Assembly: GCA_965153355.1 (NCBI GenBank)
Contig: OZ231126.1
Coordinates: forward strand, 86,056,001 to 86,120,000
Direction: 5' to 3'
DNA from: Flaccisagitta enflata
Lineage: Eukaryota > Chaetognatha > Sagittoidea > Aphragmophora
DNA length: 64,000 nucleotides
Part shown: in pieces, positions 11,040 to 22,817 of the stretch
How positions within the stretch are numbered: the first letter of the stretch is position 1
Layout: every line of letters starts with the position of its first letter
Program-made: the position numbers and the translations under genes
The notes under the pieces: generated by a model
The model's database searches: none
Seen by the model: the letters and a program-made list of their open reading frames with translations, nothing else
Told to the model about the DNA's origin: nothing

Positions 11040-13340
11040 AACAAATGGGAAAGTTAGTGGTCACTTTGACAAGTGGGACAACTTGTGATCACTTTGACAA
11101 GTGGGACCACCTGTGATTACTTTGACAAGGGGGACAACTGATGATCACATTGACAAGGGGGACAACTGATGATCACTTTGACAGAGGGGACAAGTTGTGA
11201 TCACTTTGACAGAGGGGACAAGTTGTGATCACTTTTACAAGGGGGACAACTTGTGATCGCTATGACAAGGGGGACAACTTGTGATCGCTTTGACAAGGGG
11301 GACAACTTGTGATCGCTTTGACAAGGGGGACAACTTGTGATTGCTTTGACAAGGGGGACAACTTGTGATCGCTTTGACAGGGGACAACTTGTGATAAGCT
11401 TTGTTAGGGAACAATTAGTGATTGCTTTGACAAGGGGAACAACTTGTGATCGCTTTGACAAGGGGAACAACTTGTGATCGCTTTGACAAGGGGAACAACT
11501 TGTGATCGCTTTGACAAGGGGGACAACTTGTGATCGCTTTGACAAGGGGGACAACTTGTGATCGCTTTGACAAGGGGGACAACTTGTGATCGCTTTGACA
11601 AGGGGGACAACTTGTGATCGCTTTGACAAGGGGATAACTTGATCCTTTTAACAAGGGGGACAACTTGATTGCTTTGACAAGGGGGACAACTTTATCACAT
11701 TAGCATGGGGGACAACTTAATCACATTAGCAAGGGGGACAACTTGATCACTTTAACAAGGGGGACAACTTGTGATCGCTTTGACAAGGGGGACAACTTGT
11801 GATCGCTTTGACAAGGGGGACAACTTGTGATCGCTTTGACAAGGGGGACAACTTGTGATCGCTTTGACAAGGGGGACAACTTGTGATCGCTTTGACAAGG
11901 GGACAACTTGATCCTTTTAACAAGGGGGACAACTTGATTGCTTTGACAAGGGGGACAACTTTATCACATTAGCATGGGGGACAACTTAATCACATTAGCA
12001 AGGGGGACAACTTGATCACTTTAACAAGGGGGACAACTTGATCACTTTAACAAGGGGGACAACTTGATCACTTTAACAAGGAGGACAACTTGATCACTTT
12101 AACAAGGGGGACAACTTGATCACTTTAACAAGGGGGACAACTTGATGATCGGTCTGATATTGGTTACATTTGTAATCATTCTGACACAGGGGACTACATG
12201 ATGATCACATTGTTAAGGAGGCAAACATGACAACCAGCCGGACATGAGTACAGATTGGTGATCACTCTGACAAGGGGACAAGGGGGACACTATCAAACTG
12301 ATATGTCTTTAATTTGAGGACCACAAAATGGTCTTTCTATTGTGGGTAAAATTTGATGATTACTCTGACCTGGGTGACAATTTATGATCACTTTGACAAG
12401 GGGGACAATTTGACAATCATTTGACTTGGATGAAATTAGATCACTCTGGCAAGGGGGACAACTTAAATATGGGTTCAATCTGGTGATCACTCTAACAAGG
12501 TATACAACTTAATCACTTTTCTGAGGGGGATAACTTTTGATCACTTTGACAAGGGGGACAATATGTGATCACTTTGATAAGGGGGACAATTTGACAATCA
12601 TTTGACTTGGATGAAATTAGATCACTCTGAAAAGGGTGACAACTTTACAATCATTCTGATAAGGAAGACAATATGGAGACTTTTGACAATCATTCTGATA
12701 AGGCAGACAATATGGAGACTTTTGACCAGAGGTAATAATTTTGTGATCATTCTGACCAGGGGAATAATTTTATAATCTGTTATGGGTAATATTTAGTGAA
12801 CATTTCTGGCAAGGGGGACATTTAGGCGATCACTCTGACGATGGGGACAATTTGAATATCTGATATGGGTTCAATGTGGTGATCTCTCTGTCAAGAGGCA
12901 CATTATGATGATCACTCTAGCAAGATGGACAACTTTACATTCATACTGATAAGGCAGACAATTTGGCGATCACTTTCATGGATGACATTCTAATGATCAC
13001 TAACAAGGGGTACAATAAAGGGATTACTATGTCCAAGGGGATAATTTTACTATCAATCTGATGTGAGTACCATTTGGTGATCATTCTGACAGTGGGAACA
13101 ACATGATGATCACTCTGAAATGGGTACAATTTGGAAATCAATCTGTCAAGGGGTACCACGACAATCACTCTGACAATAAGTAACTCAATGATCACCCAGG
13201 CATGGGGGTCAACATAACTATCACTCTGGCATAGGACAACTTTATGATATCTCTGGCAAGGGGGACAACTTAACAATCGCTCTCATCGCCAAATTGTCGC
13301 CCTGTCAATCTGACAAGGGGGACAACTTGATGATGAAGAG
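11040..13340 (+). repeat. 28-bp minisatellite array
   Basis: Dozens of units close to TGATCGCTTTGACAAGGG + GGACAACTTG. Units at 11230-11640 and 11750-11910 are nearly identical, while those beyond 12150 are increasingly diverged, so the array was homogenised recently on its left side. A ~310-bp block is itself repeated (11590-11770 resembles 11880-12030). The unit carries a small inverted repeat (ACAAG...CTTGT). All ORFs here are artefacts. The same family appears reverse-complemented at 16.4-21.9 kb. Confidence 0.95.
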
Positions 13341-13374
13341 GGGCCGGCAGATCGTCAACGACTTCCCTTGCCAC

Positions 13375-13615
13375 ACTTTTTAAACAAATTCTCATAAGGT
13401 CGTCAACGATCTCACAGCACTTTGTATGCTAGCATTGACGATGTCCCGATACTGCCAAATAAAACACTTTGATTTTTTTTTATCTTTTCATTGACGATGT
13501 GGCGAGTGACGATCTCCCAATACTGCAATAAAAAACACTTAGATTTTTTTTCCTCTGTTTACTGACGATGTGGCGAGTGACGACCTCCCGTCACCAAGAA
13601 ACTAAAATACTTATA
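13375..13615 (+). repeat. Degenerate ~72-bp tandem repeat (GACGATGTGGCGAGTGACGA)
   Basis: Two clear and one or two decayed units sharing 'attgacgatgt', 'ctcccaatactgc' and 'aaaacacttagatt'. Inverted, weaker relatives (CGTCAATGAAATT) are scattered over 15050-15240. Confidence 0.6.
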
Positions 13616-13695
13616 ATGTTTCTTTGTACAGATCATTCAAATGGTCATAGATCTTCAATAGTCCAAGCCGATGACATTGTGGATCATTGTGCGAA

Positions 13696-13875
13696 TAACA
13701 TTGTGGAATAGAAAAAAGAAGGAAGTATAGAAGAAGGAAGGAAGGAAGGACGGAAGGAAGGGAGGAAGGAAGGAAGGACGGAAGGGAGGAAGGAAGGAAG
13801 GACGGAATAAAAGAAGGGGGGAATGAGGGGAGGAAGGAAGTAAGCAAAGAAGGAAGGAAAGAAAGAAGGAATATG
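13696..13875 (-). repeat. (GGAA)n-rich purine tract
   Basis: GGAA/GGAC tetranucleotides with interruptions. On the minus strand these read as Ser/Pro/Phe low-complexity ORFs, which are artefacts. Confidence 0.9.
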
Positions 13876-13879
13876 TGTG

Positions 13880-14086
13880 AGACTCGGCACTGACCGGGCA
13901 TCGTGCGCGTGGTCCTCGAAAATTTACGGCAGTGAAAGAATTTTGCTTTAACCCAGCTTCAGTGGCGCGGTATCTGTGTCGAGGATGGCCCCGTTCATTG
14001 TATTTTTGCTTGTCTTCTCTTCTCTTTACAATCCCTTTTGTAATTATCTTTTTTCGTAAATAAAATTCATTCATTCATTCATTCAT
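13880..14086 (+). mobile_element. Possible non-LTR element 3' end with AATAAA and (ATTC)n
   Basis: About 180 bases of non-repetitive sequence end in AATAAA (14059-14064) followed directly by (ATTC)n. This layout is typical of a retroposed 3' end. No coding part remains. Confidence 0.3.
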
Positions 14087-14271
14087 GTGTGTGGACTTGT
14101 AAAACGGAGCACGCGACTGTTGGGCTTGTCTTCTTTGCCATAGTCATGCAGGTTGACTTTATGCATTTTCTTACATTTGGACTCAAGCTGCACAGAATGG
14201 ACTGACGAACCAAAAAACTGACTGATGGGTTAAGTTTTTCACTGTGTCGCAAATTAGTGAATGAAAAAAAT

Positions 14272-14274
14272 ATC

Positions 14275-14369
<95 letters not shown>

Positions 14370-14370
14370 C
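14272..14370 (+). repeat. (CAA)n microsatellite
   Basis: About 33 uninterrupted CAA units. Confidence 0.95.
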
Positions 14371-15360
14371 TTCTACAGCTTTTCCAAATCATCGTTACCA
14401 AAACTTCCGATGATATCCTCGGGCTAAGTGACAATGGATCATCAGCATTCCTTTCTCCGATGACAAATACCGATGAATTCCAATGAAACGCCTTTTTCGA
14501 TGATGATGATGACCACAGCCGCGGAATCAGCTGTTTTGGCGAGTCAGGTTGTCATGGACAAAGGATTCTGCAGCATCGATCGATCGAAAAATGATTCAAA
14601 CCCAGATTAAAACTGATTTCTTAAGTATCAGGCATTTAAGTACATGTTGAGTAATACATTACATTATGTTATGTTATTATGTTTCCAGCAACATTATCAC
14701 GCATAACAATTAAAAAATAAGTAGATAAGATAAGAAAATCGTCAACACTGAAAATTCAGTTAGAGGCGGATATGGTATACTCCCAACATAGATTACAATT
14801 AAACTTATGTACTAGACTAGTTTTGAATAAGAAAAAAAAAGTTATAGATAAAAACTTTCCTCGATATGAAAAGATTATTTTCGTTTTGGTAAAAGGAGTT
14901 TTAAATGTATAACAGTACAAATTCTGCAATTGATAAATTGCGATGACCCAAGCTTTTTCAACGGAGATTTGGGTAGCAATGATCACCCAAGGCCCGAGCC
15001 CCGAGGTTCATCATCGGTAAGTTTAGTGGCGATGATTGATGATAATGATATGGTTCGCCACTTCGTCAATGAAATTACATCCAAACTCTAAGTCCCAGGA
15101 AACGAGATTTGCATCAGGTCGTCAATATTTTCTGCTTGCCACATCGTCAATGAAATTCCTTCCTATTGCAAAGTCTTAAGAATTCAGATTTGCTTCAGAT
15201 CGTCACTCCTGAGATCGTCAATGAATTTGCCAAAGTATAGCTTTTCTAGTTTTTTACTACTTCGTCAGCGACCTGGCGAGTATTTGATAATGAAAAAACT
15301 TTGAAAAAAAAATTGACGACTTGACGGCACGTCTCCCTTGATGATCACTACTTCTTGACC
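14371..15360. other. No gene seen
   Basis: AT-rich sequence with scattered CGTCAATGAAATT-like fragments at 15050-15240. Short ORFs show no coding character. Confidence 0.5.
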
Positions 15361-15769
15361 ATATGGCTGAGAGATTAGAGTGATCATTATCCCTGCAGTT
15401 CTGCTCTTTTCTCCTCCTCTTTCTTTCCTGTCATCATTCTCTTCTTTTCTTCCTCTCCCTCCATAACCTCTGCCTGAACCTCTTCCTCATGTTTTGCTCT
15501 TCTCCTCTCCCCTTCTTCGTCCGTTGCCTGACTCTACCAATTCCTTCCATCTCTTATTGCTGCCCTCTTGATCTTCTCTTGTCAGTTGTCTCTGCCTGAA
15601 CCTCTTCCTCATGTTTTGCATCTCTTCCCCTCCTCAATTTCTAACCCCTTCCTCTTCCTCCTGTCTGACTCTCGACTAATTCCTTCCATCTTTTATCGCT
15701 AACCTCTTGATCTTCTCTTGTCTGTGCCCTCTCCAAACTGTCTCCATTTTCTTTTTTTCTTTTTTCTCT

Positions 15770-16380
15770 TTCTTCCTCTTCCTTCCTCTTTTCCCCTTCC
15801 TCTCCCCTCTTCTTCCTCTTCCTTATCATCATGTCCTCCTCTGCACAACTATTCTATCTCTTATCCCTTCCTGCTTTTTCCTTCTCAGATCTCTACTGCT
15901 TTCTCTTTCTTTTCCTCCTCTCTCTTCACCTCTTTCTCTCCACCCTCCTTGTGTTGTACTGTTCCCTCTGCCTCCTCTGCCTGATACTCTCCTATCCCTC
16001 TCTCTTCTCTTCTCTGCTAGGCTTCTATCTCTCTATTTTCTTTTATCTTCCTTTTCTATCTCATCATCCTCCTTCCGTTCTCAGCTTGAACCTCTTACTT
16101 TCACTGTGGCCTTCCTTCCACTCAGTTCATTGATAAAAATTACTTCTTATGATGTTACAATGATTTCTGGAAGAATTTTTTGACTGCTGGTAATTCCTTC
16201 CATGGGACATCCGCGACTCAGACCATCAAAAGACTACCACCTTTTTGCAGTGTCTTATGTTTTTTTTCATATGGTGGGAAAAGTGAAAAGTGCAAAATAT
16301 GATAAGCACACTGGTATCAAAGGTAGCCATGCACAGACTTGCCTATTTGATCATTGCATCTGAATGATCATAATGAGTGA
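15770..16380 (+). repeat. Higher-order unit 1: pyrimidine block plus unique tail
   Basis: A C/T-rich block containing 'tcatcatgtcctcctctgca' is followed by a constant tail: 'ttctggaagaattttttgac', 'catgggacatccgcgactca', 'ggtagccatgcacagacttg'. The whole ~600-bp unit recurs at 16855-17460 and 20510-21200, each time entered from the 29-bp minisatellite through 'gtggtaagattttccaca' in the latter two. Preceding DNA (15360-15770) is similar but diverged pyrimidine-rich sequence. Confidence 0.9.
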
Positions 16381-16850
16381 TCAATAGATTGTCTCCTTTG
16401 TCAGAGTGATCAATAAATTGTCTCCTTTGTCAGAGTGATCAATAAGTTGTCTCCCTTGTCAATGATAGTTATCTCCCTTGTCGGAGTGATTGTTAAGTTG
16501 TCTCCCTTGTTGGACTATCAAGTGATTTTCTAGCGGTCTCCCTTCTCAAAGTGACTAAGTTTTCTTCGTTTGAGTGATCGTCAAGTTGTCTCCCTTGTCA
16601 GAGTGATCGTCAATTTGTCTCCCTTGTTGGAGTGATCTTCAAATTGTCTCCCTTGTTGGAGTGATTGTCCAGTTCTATTCTTTGTCAGAGTGATCGTCAA
16701 GCTGTCTCCCTTGTCAGAGTGATTGTCATGTGGTCTCCCTTATGGGAGTAATTACATGTCTCCCTTGTCGAAGTGATTACATGTCTCCCTTGTCAGAGCA
16801 ATTACATGTCCCCTGTGTCAGAGTGCTCATCAAGTTGTCCCCTTTGTGGT
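16380..16850 (-). repeat. 29-bp minisatellite, block 1
   Basis: Units of the form AGTTGTCTCCCTTGTCGG + AGTGATCGTCA. The reverse complement matches the 28-bp unit of 11.0-13.3 kb apart from a one-base length difference. Confidence 0.9.
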
Positions 16851-16854
16851 AAGA

Positions 16855-17460
16855 TTTTCCACAAATTTCCTTCCTCTTTTCCCCTTCCTCTCCCCTCTTC
16901 TTCCTCTTCCTTATCATCATGTCCTCCTCTGCACAACTTTTCTATCTCTTATCCCTTCCTGCCTTTTCCTTCTCAAATCTCTACTGCTTTCTCTTCCTCT
17001 TCCTCCTCTCTCTTCACCTCTTTCTCTCCACCCTCCTTGTGTTGTACTGTTCCCTCTGCCTGATACTCTCCTATCCCTCTCTCTTCTCTTCTCTGCTAGG
17101 CTTCTATCTCTCTATTTTCTTTTATTTTCCTTTTCTATCTCATCATCCTCCTTCCGTTCTCAGCTTGAACCTCTTACTTTCACTGTGGCCTTCCTTCCAC
17201 TCAGTTCATTGATAAAAATTACTTCTTATGATGCTACAATGATTTCTGGAAGAATTTTTTTACTGCTGGTAGTTCCTTCCATGGGACATCCGCGACTAAG
17301 ACCATCAACAGACAACCACCTTTTTGCAGTGTCTTATGTTTTTTTTCATATGGTGGGAAAAGTGAAAAGCGCAAAATATGATAAGCACACTGGTATCAAA
17401 GGTAGCCATGCACAGACTTGCCTAATTGATCATTGCATCTGAATGATCATAATGAGCAGT
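16855..17460 (+). repeat. Higher-order unit 2
   Basis: Second copy of the pyrimidine block plus constant tail. It is nearly identical to 15770-16380 in the tail and missing one short 'cctcctctg' segment. Confidence 0.9.
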
Positions 17461-17464
17461 CTTG

Positions 17465-18190
17465 TCTGAAGATTTTAATGAGCAGTTTTGTCAGAGTGAT
17501 CGTCAAGTTCTCTCCTTTCCAAGTTGTCTCCTTTATTGAGGGTGATCATCAAGTTGTCCCCCTTGTCAGGGCAATTGTCATTGGTCAAGGCAATTGTCAA
17601 GTTGTCTCCCTTGTTGTAGTGATTGTCAAGTTGTCTCCCTTGTTGTAGTGATTGTCAAGTTGTCTCCCTTGTTGTAGTGATTGTCATGTTGTCTCCCATG
17701 TGGGATTGATTGTCAAGTTGTCTTCCTTGTCGGAGTGATTGTCCAGTATTCTTTCTTGTCAGAGCGATCATCAAGTTGTTTCCCTTGTTGGAGTGATCAT
17801 CAAGTTGTTTCCCTTGTTGGAGTGATCATCAAGTTGTTTCCCTTGTTGGAGTGATCATCAAGTTGTTTCCCTTGTTGGAGTGATCATCAAGTTGTTTCCC
17901 TTGTTGGAGTGATCATCAAGTTGTCTCCCTTGTCGGAGTGATCATCAAGTTGTCTCCATTGTCGTAGTGATCATCATGTTGTCTCCCTTGTCGTAGTGAT
18001 CGTCAAGTTGTCTCCCTTGTTGTAGTAATCGTCAAGTTGTCTCCCTTGTCGGAGTGATCATCAAGTTGTCTCCCTTGTCGGAGTGATCATCAAGTTGTCT
18101 CCCTTGTCATAGTGATCATAAAGTTGTCTCCCTTGTCAGAGTGATCGTCAAGTTGTCTCCCTTGTTGGAGTGCTCATCAAGTTGTTCCCT
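17465..18190 (-). repeat. 29-bp minisatellite, block 2
   Basis: About 25 units. Five consecutive identical units (TTGTTTCCCTTGTTGGAG + TGATCATCAAG) at 17775-17920 show recent local amplification. Confidence 0.95.
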
Positions 18191-18440
18191 TGATGGTAAG
18201 ATTTTCCACAAATTTTTGTTGAGATTTTCCACAAATTTTTTGTGGAAAGGTTTTCGACAAATTTTTTTGTGGAAAGATTTTCCACAAATTATTTGTGGAA
18301 AGGTTTTCCACAAGTTTTTTGTGGAAAGGTTCTCCACAAATATTTTGTGGAAAGGTTTTCCACAATTTTTTTGTGGAAAGATTTTCCACAAATTTTTTGT
18401 GGAAAGATTTTCCACAAATTTTTTGTGGAATCCTCCTCCT
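18190..18440 (+). repeat. 26-bp palindromic satellite (TTTCCACAAA...TTTGTGGAAA), block 1
   Basis: Tandem units CCACAAATTTTTTGTGG + AAAGATTTT. Each unit is a near-perfect inverted repeat, so single strands could fold into a row of 10-bp hairpins. Further runs lie at 18655-18755, 18955-19055, 19225-19300, 19450-19505, 21945-22110, 22285-22350, 22520-22815 and 23035-23140. Confidence 0.95.
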
Positions 18441-18485
18441 CCTCCTCTTTTTCCTCTTCCTCTTCCTTTTTCCTCTTCCTCTTCC

Positions 18486-18516
<31 letters not shown>

Positions 18517-19520
18517 TAGTTAATTGTCTAAATCCCCTTTTAAACCCCAGCCTTTAAGCCCCAACCTTTCCTAACATATATGTTTCCTTAAACTTTTGTA
18601 TTTAGGCTTTGTTTCTTCTTTTTTGTGGAATGAAATATTAGTTATATTGAGCTTTCCACAAATTTTTTGTGGAAAGATTTTCCACAAATTTTTTGTGGAA
18701 AGGTTTTCCACAAATTTTTTGTGGAAAGATATTCCACAAATTTTTTGTGGAATCCTCCTCCTCTTCCTCTCTTTCCTCCTCCTCCCCTCTTCCTCTTCTT
18801 CCTCCTCCTCCTCCTTAGTTAATTGTCTAAATCCCCTTTTAAACCCCAGCCTTTAAGCCCCAACCTTTCCTAACATATATGTTTCCTTAAACTTTTGTAT
18901 TAAATTTTGTTTCTTCTTTTTTGTGGAATGAAATATAAGTTATATTGTGCTTTCCACAAATTTTTTGTGGAAAGATTTTCCACAAATTTTTTGTGGAAAG
19001 GTTTTCCACAAATTTTTTGTGGAAAGATTTTCCACAAATTTTTTTGTGGAATCCTCCTCTTCCTCTTCTTCCTCCTCCTCCTACTCTTCCTCCTTAGTTG
19101 TCTAAATATCCTTTTAAACCCCAGCCTTTAAGCCCCAACCTTTCCTAACATATATGTTTCCTTAAACTTTTGTATTTAGGCTTTGATCCTTCTTTTTTGT
19201 GGAATGAAATATTAGTTATATTGAGCTTTCCACAAATTTTTTGTGGAAAGATCTTCCGCAATTTTTTTGTGGAATGATTTTCCACAAATTTTTGTGGACT
19301 CCTCCTCCTCTTAGTTTATTATCTAAATCCCCTTTTAAACCCCAGCCTTGAAGCCCCACCCTTTCCTAACATATATGTTTTCGTAAACTTTCGTATTTAG
19401 GCTTTGTTCCTTCCTTATTTTTTATGGAATGAAATATTAGTAATATTGAGCTTTCCACAAATCTTTTGTGGAAGGATCTTCCACAATTTTTTTGTGGAAA
19501 GATTTGTTTTATTGGATTAT
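18440..19520 (+). repeat. Higher-order array: CCT-rich tract + ~130-bp spacer + palindromic satellite
   Basis: A spacer starting 'ttgtctaaatccccttttaa' and containing 'taacatatatgtttccttaa' and 'ttttttgtggaatgaaatat' recurs near 18517, 18816, 19096 and 19312. Each copy is preceded by (CCTCCTCTT)n and followed by two to four palindromic units. Two further copies lie at 22146 and 22391. Confidence 0.9.
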
Positions 19521-19554
19521 CAAGACTCCTGATTGTGATAATCAGATGTTAAAG

Positions 19555-19690
19555 GCCTGATTGCTATCATTGATGATCAAAAATCCTGATCGTGATCATC
19601 TGATGATCAAGACTCTTGATCGTGATCATCAGATGATCAAGACTGCTGATTGTGATCATCAGATGATCAAGACTCTTGATTGTTGTCACA
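19555..19690 (+). repeat. ~32-bp tandem repeat rich in TGATCA
   Basis: Four to five units of 'gatgatcaagactcttgat' + 'cgtgatcatca', each containing TGATCA palindromes. It separates the palindromic satellite array from the next minisatellite block. Confidence 0.8.
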
Positions 19691-19804
19691 AGATGAACAA
19701 GACTCCTTATGCCACAGGAGAATATTTGCAGGCTGTATTAAACACTCCCTCTTTATGGCCATTAGTTTTGTCAACAGGAAGACTTCCTCTATCTGTTTCT
19801 TTAA

Positions 19805-20500
19805 GAGTGATCAAGTTGTCTCCCTTGTTGCAGTGATAGTTGTCTTTCTTGTCGGGGTGATCGTCAATTTGTCTTTCTTGTCGGAGTGATTGTCAAGTTG
19901 TCTTTCTGGTTGGAGTGATTGTCAAGTTGTCTTTCTCGTTGGAGTGATCGTCAAGTTGTCTTTCTCGTTGGAGTGATCGTCAAGTTGTCTTTCTCGTTGG
20001 AGTGATTGTCAAGTTGTCTTTCTCGTTGGAGTGATTGTCAAGTTGTCTTTCTCGTCGGAGTGATTGTCAAGTTGTCTTTCTCGTCGGAGTGATCGTCAAG
20101 TTGTCTTTCTCGTCGGAGTGATCGTCAAGTTGTCTTCCTTGTCGGAGTGATCGTCAAGTTGTCTTCCTTGTCGGAGTGATCGTCAAGTTGTCTTTGTCGG
20201 AGTGAACGTCAAGTTGTCTTTGTCGAAGTGATCGTCAAGTTGTCTCCCTTGTCGGAGTGATTGTTAAGATGTCTCCCTTATTGGAGTGATCTTCAAATTG
20301 TCTCCCTTGTCGGAGTGATTGTCAAGTTCTCTTCTTTGTCAGAGTGATCGTCAAGTTGTCTCCCTTGTCAGAGTGATTGTCAATTGGTCTCCATTATGGG
20401 AGTGATAACATGTCTCCCTTGTCAAAGCGATTACATGTCTCCCTTGTCGGAGCAATTACATATCCCCTGTGTCAGAGTGCTCATTAAGTTGTCCTCTTTG
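19805..20500 (-). repeat. 29-bp minisatellite, block 3
   Basis: Units vary from CTTTCTCGTTGGAGTGAT to CTCCCTTGTCGGAGTGAT. Neighbouring units share the same variants, as expected for local expansion. Confidence 0.95.
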
Positions 20501-20509
20501 TGGTAAGAT

Positions 20510-21200
20510 TTTCCACAAATTTCCTTTCTCTTCCCCTTCCTCTCCCCTCTTCTTCCTCTTCCTTATCAGCATGTCCTCCTCTGCATAACTTTTCTATCTA
20601 TTATCCCCTCCTACTTTTTCCTTCTCAGATATCTACTGCTTTCTCTTCCTCTTCCTCCTCTCTCTTCACCTCTTTCTCTCCACCTCTTTCTCTCCACCCT
20701 CCTTGTGTTGTACGGTTCCCTCTGCCTGATACTCTCCTATCCCTCTCTCTTCTCTTCTCTGCTAGGCTTCTATCTCTACATTTATTTTATCTTCCTCTTC
20801 TGTCTCATCATCCTCCTTCCCTTCTCTCCTTTGCTAGGCTTCTATCTCTCTATTTTCTTTTATCTTCCTCTTCTATCTCATCATCCTCCTTCCGTTCTCA
20901 GCTTGAACCTCTTACTTTCACTGTGGCCTCCCTTCCACTCACTTCATTGATAAAAATTACTTCTTATGATGTTACAATGATTTCTGGAAGAATTTTTTGA
21001 CTGCTGTTAGTTCCTTCCATGGGACATCCGCGACTCAGACCATCAAAAGACTACCACCTCTTTGCAGTATCTTATGTTTTTTCATATGGTGGGAAAAGTG
21101 AAAAGTGCAAAATATGATAAGCACACTAGTATCAAAGGAAGCCATGCACAGACTTGCCTAAATGATCATTGCATCTGAATGATCATAAAGAGCAGTCTTG
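20510..21200 (+). repeat. Higher-order unit 3
   Basis: Third copy of the pyrimidine block plus constant tail, with an internal duplication of the 'tgctaggcttctatctct' segment (20760 and 20833). Confidence 0.9.
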
Positions 21201-21219
21201 TCTGAAGATTTTAATGAGC

Positions 21220-21940
21220 AGTTTTGTCAGAGTGATTGTCAAGTTCTCTCCATTGTCTTAAGTTGTCTCCTTTGTCAAGGGTGATCATCAAGTTGTCTTG
21301 TCAGGGCAATTGTAATCGGTCATGTCGTACCTCTTGTCAAGGCGATTGTCAAGTTGTTTCCCTTAACAGGGTGATTGTCAAGTTGTCTCCCTTGCTGTAG
21401 TGATTGTCAAGTTGTCTTCCTTGTCGGGTTGATTGTCAAGTTGTCTCCTTTGTCAGAGTGATCAATAAATGGTCTCCTTTGTCAGAGTGATCAATAAATT
21501 GTCTCCTTTGTCAGAGTGATCAATAAATTGTCTCCTTTGTCAGAGTGATCAATAAGTTGTCTCCCTTGTCAGAGTGATAGTTATCTCCCTTGTGGGAGTG
21601 ATTGTCAAGTTGTCTCCCTTGTTGGAGTATCAAGTGATTGTCTAGCCGTCTCCCTTCTCAAAGTGACCATCAAGTTTTCTTCCTTGTTGGAGTGATCGTC
21701 AAGTTTTCTCCCTTGTTGGAGTGATCGCCAAGTTGTCTCCCTTATTGGAGTGATTGTCAAGCTCTCTCCCTTGTTGGAGTAATTGTCAAGCTCTCTCCCT
21801 TGTTGGAGTAATTGTCAAGTTGTCTCCCTTGTTGAAATAATTGTCAAGCTGTCTCCCTTGTTGGAGTAATCGTCAGGCTGTCTCCCTTGTAGGAGTAATC
21901 GTCAAGCTGTCTCCCTCGTTTGAGTAATCGTCAAGCTGTT
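21220..21940 (-). repeat. 29-bp minisatellite, block 4
   Basis: Same unit family. It ends abruptly at 'caagctgttttttgtgaaaa', where the palindromic satellite starts. Confidence 0.95.
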
Positions 21941-21944
21941 TTTT

Positions 21945-22815
21945 GTGAAAACATTTTCCACAAATTTTTTGTGGAAAGGTTTTCCACAAATTTTTTGTGG
22001 AAAGGTTTTCCACAAATTTTTTGTGGAAAGATTTTCCACAAATTTTTTGTGGAAAGATTTTCCACAAAGTTTTTTGTGGAAAGATTTTCCACAAATTTTT
22101 TATGGAATCCTCCTCCTCTTCTTCCTCCTCCTCTTCTTCCTCCTAAGTTAATTGTCTAAATCCCCTTTTAAACCCCAGCCTTTAAGCCCCAACCTTTCCT
22201 AACATTTATGTTTCCTAAAACTTTTGTATTAAGGCTTTGTTCCTTCTTTTTTGTGGAATGAAATATTAGTTAAATTGTGCTTTCCACAAATTTTTTGTGG
22301 AAGGATCTTCCACAAATTTTTTGTGGAAGGATTTTCCACAAATTTTTTTTTGAATCCTTCTCCTCCTCTTACTCCTCCTCTTCCTCCTCTTAGTTTGTCT
22401 AAATCCCCTTTTAAACCCCAGCCTTTAAGCCCCAACCTTTCCTTACATATATGTTCCCTTAAACTTTTGTATTTAGGCTTTGTATTTCCTTTTTGTGGAA
22501 TGAAATATTAGTTATATTGAGCTTTCCACAAATTTTTTGTGGAAAGATTTTCCACAAATTTTTTGTGGAAAGATTTTCCACAAATTTTTTGTGGAAAGAT
22601 TTTCCAGAATTTTTGTGGAAAAGATTTTCACAAATTTTTTTCGTGAAACATTTTCACAAATTTTGTGAAGAATTTTCCACAAATTTTTTGTTGAAAGATT
22701 TTCCACAAATTTTTTTGTGGAAAGATTTTCCACAAATTTTTTTGTGGAAAGATTTTCCACAAATTTTTTTGTGGAAAGATTTTCCACAAATTTTTTTGTG
22801 GAAAGATTTTCCACA
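21945..22815 (+). repeat. Palindromic satellite and spacer array, block 2
   Basis: Palindromic 26-bp units at 21945-22110, 22285-22350 and 22520-22815 alternate with two CCT-tract/spacer units like those at 18.4-19.5 kb. The last run (22680-22815) is homogeneous. Confidence 0.95.
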
Positions 22816-22817
22816 GA

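Noticed and set aside
11040-18190. Regular 28-29 bp repeats resembling a CRISPR array
   Set aside because: Units are head-to-tail with no unique spacers, in an intron-containing animal genome; they are a minisatellite.
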